A stretch of 64,000 bases of DNA, from assembly GCF_039523755.1 (NCBI RefSeq), contig NZ_BAAAFX010000002.1:186001-250000 (forward strand), written 5' to 3'. Both the position numbers and the translations under genes were made by a program. This document shows, one piece after another, positions 62,103-64,000 of this stretch. Source of the DNA: Tatumella terrea (GTDB lineage Bacteria; Pseudomonadota; Gammaproteobacteria; Enterobacterales; Enterobacteriaceae). The notes under the pieces are model-generated. The model saw only the letters and a program-made list of their open reading frames with translations. It was not told where the DNA came from and ran no database searches. Within the stretch, counting starts at the first letter, position 1; each line of letters starts with the position of its first letter.

Positions 62103-62410
62103 AGCGGAGCACGTCTCTGCGCCGGCTGCTGCCGGTTATTCGTCCGTCTGCTGATACCAGACTTTAAAATATTCAGGGAACTGTAGAGGATGACATACAG
62201 GCTGGCGGAGTACGTCCCTGTGCCGGCTGCTGCCGGTTATTTGTCCGTCTGCTGATACCAGACTTTAAAATATTCAGGAAACTGTAGAGGATGACATACA
62301 GGCTGGCGGAGTACGTCCCTGCGCCGGTCGGATCTGCTGACGGTTATTTGTCCGTCTGCTGATACCAGGCTTTAAAATATTTCAGGAAACTGTAGAGAGT
62401 GGCATACAGG
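62103..62410. repeat. three tandem copies of the glycosyltransferase 3' end
   Basis: A unit of 101-107 bp occurs three times; the stop-codon equivalent TTA lies at 62136, 62237 and 62344, the last being the real stop. The unit runs from about GTCCCTG-type sequence through GTCCGTCTGCTGATACCAG to the ACAGG(C)TGG/CCGG block. Copies 1 and 2 share a one-base deletion (ATATTCAGG against ATATTTCAGG in the gene). This breaks the reading frame, so they are non-coding fossils. Confidence 0.85.
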
Positions 62411-63102
62411 CCGGTGGCGGCACCGACCTTGCCTTGCCGCCAGGCGCCACTCATCAGGTACCATTTGAAAAATGCCCCGATGGCGCTGATCACTCCGCGC
62501 AACAGTGAAGGCCGGATTTTCCGGAAACGGACCAGCCGGGTGGTGTAAGCATTCATTTTGCTGAACATTTCATGCAATGAGTAAAAGGTATCATGCCGCA
62601 CATGGCCCGGGATTATCTGCGTCAGCACCGGGCCGGTGACTTCATCGTCGACCGGACGGTCATTAAACCGGGCAACGGTACGGTTAAACAGACGTACAGG
62701 ATAGTCGGGGGAGGAGACCGGATAAATCGTCTGAACCTGTTCTCCCAGCACGTACCAGTAGCGTGAGATGCACCACGCCTGCTCCGGGGGTAAGGGGGCA
62801 GGTGAGTCTTTTAACCGGCGCAGGTAAGTGATAGTGGCTTCATCGAGGATCTCATCACTGTCCAGACAAAAAACCCAGTCATGCTCTGCCAGGGCGATCG
62901 CGTTATTCATCTGTTTACCGTGCATTTCATACGGGCAGTAGCGTGGCTCAATACCGTACTGACGGCAGACAGACAAGGTCTCATCATTGCTGCCGGAGTC
63001 GAGGACAATGACCTGATTGGCAAACTGAAAAACCGGGGCTAACACGGCCTCCAGGGTGCGTGCGGAATTATACGTCAGCAGACAGACGGTTATTTTTATC
63101 AT
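62344..63102 (-). CDS. family 2 glycosyltransferase, WaaE/KdtX-like
   Basis: The ATG at 63102 starts MIKITVCLLTYNSARTLEAVL, the usual opening of a GT2 enzyme, giving 252 residues. The region VIVLDSGSNDETLSVCRQYG and the metal-binding FCLDSDEILDEAT (about residue 82) fit family GT-A. The rest resembles WaaE/KdtX beta-glucosyltransferases of the lipopolysaccharide core (HDTFYSLHEMFSKMNAYTT). The substrate is not certain. Ribosome-binding evidence is weak. It stands alone, convergent with the MFS gene. Confidence 0.82.
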   Translation of the reverse strand: MIKITVCLLTYNSARTLEAVLAPVFQFANQVIVLDSGSNDETLSVCRQYGIEPRYCPYEMHGKQMNNAIALAEHDWVFCLDSDEILDEATITYLRRLKDSPAPLPPEQAWCISRYWYVLGEQVQTIYPVSSPDYPVRLFNRTVARFNDRPVDDEVTGPVLTQIIPGHVRHDTFYSLHEMFSKMNAYTTRLVRFRKIRPSLLRGVISAIGAFFKWYLMSGAWRQGKVGAATGLYATLYSFLKYFKAWYQQTDK

Positions 63103-63379
63103 AGGCGGTCTGACCAGGATCATCCTGTAAAAGAGTCGATTATAATTAACCGATGCGCCTTCTGATGGACTTTTGATGTGAACGTGCTGGTATTTCAGCA
63201 AAGTGTGATCCCGGCCGGAAGGGCAGGGGCACCGGGAAAGCAGCGGCAGGTCGTCTGCAAAGCATCGCAGAAGGTTTTCTTAATTTGTGAGCAACTTCTT
63301 TATAAATATTCATTTTAAATCAGCATTTGCCCGGCGTATGGTGTATCCATTCTCCCTGACATTGCAGTAAGGATTTCTT
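63103..63379 (+). other. divergent region between the glycosyltransferase and sad
   Basis: The 277-bp gap must hold promoters for both genes. TTCTTAATTTGTG near 63275 and TTTATAAAT near 63299 are AT-rich but do not make a well-spaced promoter. Confidence 0.4.
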
Positions 63380-64000
63380 ATGACTGATTATGCATTATCT
63401 CTGAACCCCACTACCGGTGAGGAAATTGCCCGTTATCCGTTTCAGGGGAGCGATGCCATCGAAAGCAGCCTGCAGCGCAGTACTACCGCTCTGAAAGAGT
63501 GGCGGGTCACTTCGATGGATGATCGTGTTGAAGTGTTACGCACCCTGGCGGTTCGTCTGCGTGAACGTTGTGATGAACTGGCGGAAATGATGACCCTGGA
63601 GATGGGTAAGCCGATCGCCCAGGCCCGTGCCGAGGTCAACAAATGTGCGCAGGTATGTGAATGGTATGCGGACAATGGCCCGGCCGTCCTGGCGGCACAG
63701 CCGACCCAGGTGGAAAATCAGCAAGCCTGGCAGGAGTTTCGTCCGCTGGGCGTGATCCTCGCGGTGATGCCGTGGAACTTCCCTTACTGGCAGGTGCTGC
63801 GCGGGGCCGCCGGGATGCTGCTGGCGGGGAATACTTATGTCCTGAAACATGCGCCGAACGTCATGGGATGTGCATCGTTACTGCAGGATGTGATGAATAC
63901 CGTAGGCTTCCCGGAAGGGACATTCGAATTACTGAATGTGACCAATGAGGGCGTATCTTCACTGATCAAAGACCCGCGTGTTGCCGCCGTGGCCGTGACC
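63380..64000 (+). CDS. sad: succinate-semialdehyde dehydrogenase (NAD+), N-terminal part
   Basis: The ATG at 63380 (AAGGAT upstream) opens a frame of 207 codons that runs off the window. It is the N-terminal Rossmann part of an aldehyde dehydrogenase. The stretches EMGKPIAQARAEV, CEWYADNGPAVL, VENQQAWQEFRPLGVILAVMPWNFP and KHAPNVMGCA match E. coli Sad (YneI) closely. Sad oxidises succinate semialdehyde to succinate in GABA and putrescine catabolism. The catalytic residues lie beyond the window. Confidence 0.9.
   Translation, partial: MTDYALSLNPTTGEEIARYPFQGSDAIESSLQRSTTALKEWRVTSMDDRVEVLRTLAVRLRERCDELAEMMTLEMGKPIAQARAEVNKCAQVCEWYADNGPAVLAAQPTQVENQQAWQEFRPLGVILAVMPWNFPYWQVLRGAAGMLLAGNTYVLKHAPNVMGCASLLQDVMNTVGFPEGTFELLNVTNEGVSSLIKDPRVAAVAVT

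Overview
This 64 kb window is chromosomal DNA of an enterobacterium (Gammaproteobacteria, Enterobacterales). Many genes match Escherichia coli proteins almost residue for residue and sit in E. coli-like order. Examples are rnr-rlmB, rpsF-priB-rpsR-rplI, fklB-cysQ-ytfK-ytfL-tamAB-ytfP-ppa-fbp-mpl-darP-pmbA-cybC, lpoA-yraN-diaA-dolP and yqjA-mzrA-yqjCDEK-yqjG. The local gene losses (no ytfJ after cysQ, no msrA before tamA, no yqjF, no uxa/exu genes near sstT/alx) suggest a relative outside Escherichia. An Erwiniaceae-type genome (Erwinia, Pantoea, Tatumella) is my best guess, but I cannot prove the genus from sequence alone.

Layout. 1-5.2 kb: end of RNase R, RlmB, a lysozyme inhibitor (Ivy) with a DUF1471 lipoprotein, the ribosomal protein operon with its S6:S18 leader, a YtfB-like envelope protein and FklB. 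5.3-21.1 kb: CysQ, a 0.9 kb block of tandem intergenic repeats, YtfK, YtfL/PaeA behind a structured leader, TamAB, YtfP, Ppa, Fbp, Mpl, DarP, PmbA and cytochrome b562. 21.1-29.3 kb: an accessory sulfur-scavenging cluster of seven minus-strand genes plus a divergent LysR regulator. 29.4-36.3 kb: RNase P RNA, RsmI, LpoA, YraN, DiaA, DolP, YhaK and YhaJ. 36.3-43.2 kb: the yqj genes, SstT, and Alx behind a yybP-ykoY manganese riboswitch. 43.3-51.3 kb: a ClC protein with CBS domains, RlmG, a PgeF-like protein, an acid phosphatase lipoprotein, a diguanylate cyclase and DdlA. 51.3-54.4 kb: iron uptake (PiuC and Fiu behind a Fur box). 54.5-60.6 kb: choline-to-betaine osmoprotection (betIBA and divergent betT). 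60.7-64 kb: an MFS transporter, a WaaE-like glycosyltransferase and the start of Sad.

How the genes work together. Most of the window is ordinary core genome: translation, division, envelope and central metabolism. The two stress blocks are self-contained: Fiu with PiuC for catecholate siderophore uptake, and BetT/BetB/BetA under BetI for choline uptake and oxidation. The 21-29 kb cluster looks like an uptake-plus-desulfonation system. It has two periplasmic binding proteins, one permease, one ATPase, an SsuD-type flavin monooxygenase, a DszC/SfnC-like acyl-CoA-dehydrogenase-fold oxygenase, and a class II aldolase. A 33-bp motif conserved in 27 of 33 positions sits in front of both of its likely transcription units.

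The most unusual non-coding signal is a set of tandem intergenic repeats. At two separate loci (yqjG and the glycosyltransferase) the last bases of a gene, including its stop codon, are present three times in tandem with periods of about 95-107 bp. A third locus (46.4-46.6 kb) has about 95-bp tandem repeats, and a fourth (6.0-6.9 kb) has 350-390 bp units. I found no insertion sequence, prophage, CRISPR array or tRNA gene.
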